From NCBI RefSeq assembly GCF_007971025.1, contig NZ_CP042436.1, forward strand, positions 558,001 through 622,000: a DNA stretch of 64,000 bases. The letters are read 5' to 3'. The notes beneath the pieces were generated by a model. That model had not been told where the DNA came from. It ran no database searches and worked only from the letters and a program-made list of their open reading frames with translations. Both the position numbers and the translations under genes were made by a program. The stretch comes from Mucilaginibacter ginsenosidivorans (GTDB lineage: Bacteria > Bacteroidota > Bacteroidia > Sphingobacteriales > Sphingobacteriaceae). The first letter of the stretch is position 1; every line of letters begins with the position of its first letter. Positions 63,504 through 64,000 of the stretch are shown piece after piece.

Positions 63504-64000
63504 TCAGTGAGTCAGGTCACTTACGGGGGATGCATTTTTGCGGATCTCCGCAATGTATTCCGACGGTAGTAATTTGAATTCTTCTTTAAAAGTTCTTGTA
63601 AAATAGGTGGGCGAGTTAAAACCGACTTCATAAGAGACCATAGCAATCGTCATTTGACCACTGGCTAGTAGTTGTGCAGCCCGCTTCATTTTAACCGACC
63701 TGATAAATTCTAAAGGAGATTTCCCGGTCAGGGTCAATAGTTTTTTGTATAGCGACACCCGGCTCATGGCCATTTCGCGGCTCAATTCTTCAACCGATAA
63801 ACGGTCGTTCGACATGTTTTTTTCTATATAATCAACCACATTTCTCAAAAGCTTCTCATCTTCGGATGCGACCTCAACGTTTTCCAATTGAACATCCAAT
63901 TGCTTTTTATAGGTACGCTTAAATGTGTCCTGCAAAATCAAAAGGTTTTTGATTTTCGAAAGCAATATCTCAAAATTGAAGGGTTTGGTCATGTAGTCGG
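63504..64000 (-). CDS. Hybrid two-component regulator (HTCS), C-terminal part
   Basis: The last 165 or so codons of a gene that runs off the right edge; the frame is open to base 64000 (DYMTKPFNFEIL). DYMTKPF is the end of a receiver domain, followed by a linker and an AraC-type double helix-turn-helix (LSVEELSREMAMSRVSLYKKL, VSYEVGFNSPTYFTRTFKEEF are each one HTH). A receiver fused to an AraC domain next to susCD is the signature of a hybrid two-component system, the usual oligosaccharide sensor of such loci. Confidence 0.92.
   Translation of the reverse strand, partial: DYMTKPFNFEILLSKIKNLLILQDTFKRTYKKQLDVQLENVEVASEDEKLLRNVVDYIEKNMSNDRLSVEELSREMAMSRVSLYKKLLTLTGKSPLEFIRSVKMKRAAQLLASGQMTIAMVSYEVGFNSPTYFTRTFKEEFKLLPSEYIAEIRKNASPVSDLTH

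Noticed and set aside
1..64000. CRISPR arrays, rRNA operons, intact insertion sequences, prophage or toxin-antitoxin genes
   Set aside because: None could be recognised on reading either strand; the repeats found are short, paired and not regularly spaced.

Overview
This window comes from the chromosome of a Bacteroidota bacterium, most likely a member of the Sphingobacteriaceae close to Mucilaginibacter or Pedobacter. The evidence is two SusC/SusD outer-membrane uptake pairs, BACON and IPT-repeat surface lipoproteins, a hybrid two-component regulator fragment, FHS-type sugar transporters, promoters of the TAnnTTTG type, and dispersed intergenic repeats typical of this group. No complete rRNA, tRNA or CRISPR locus is visible.

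Layout. 1-13.2 kb is housekeeping, almost all on the minus strand: an FNR-type reductase (cut by the left edge) coupled to an MDR oxidoreductase, superoxide dismutase, csaA-tadA, a NarL/HisKA_3 two-component pair read with two uncharacterised proteins, a complete glpD-glpK-glpF glycerol operon, and a large AsmA-like protein. 13.5-19.7 kb holds a metallo-beta-lactamase-fold enzyme, two paralogous small secreted proteins each with its own terminator, a YceH protein, and a LysR regulator divergent from an isochorismatase-DUF2911-M24 set. 19.8-24.6 kb is a sugar operon (FHS transporter, ROK kinase, CsxA-like GH2). 24.7-27.9 kb holds paired DUF2157-like membrane proteins and a lipoprotein.

28.0-40.4 kb is the most unusual part. 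A Tat-exported phospholipase C, a FAD-dependent amine oxidase of the phosphonate-cluster type, an MFS/DUF5690 transporter and a phosphonatase-like HAD hydrolase run leftward. An XRE-cupin regulator and a PhnZ-type diiron HD oxygenase sit in the middle. A SusC/SusD pair runs rightward. The promoters of the hydrolase operon and of susC share an identical 24-base element built on a palindromic 13-mer, each with a second palindrome exactly 20 bp further upstream. I read this as one regulon for outer-membrane capture and breakdown of an organophosphonate, perhaps a phosphonolipid head group or a phosphonate-decorated glycan.

40.5-45.2 kb holds small secreted proteins, a lipocalin, GNAT, DoxX and a TIM-barrel enzyme. 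45.2-46.4 kb is a junkyard: a tRNA-3'-end-like attachment relic, a duplicated hairpin and a decayed ricin-lectin fragment. It marks the edge of what looks like an acquired, AT-richer region. 46.4-54.9 kb is an L-fucose locus: two GH29 fucosidases, an AraC regulator with two identically built operator-promoters, a fucP transporter broken by a one-base deletion in a T tract, two dehydrogenases and a mutarotase. 55.1-64 kb is a beta-glucan or xyloglucan utilisation locus (SusC, SusD, IPT-repeat surface glycan-binding protein, BACON-GH5_4 endoglucanase) with the C-terminus of its hybrid regulator at the right edge. Fucosidases beside a xyloglucanase-type locus suggest fucosylated plant xyloglucan as one target.
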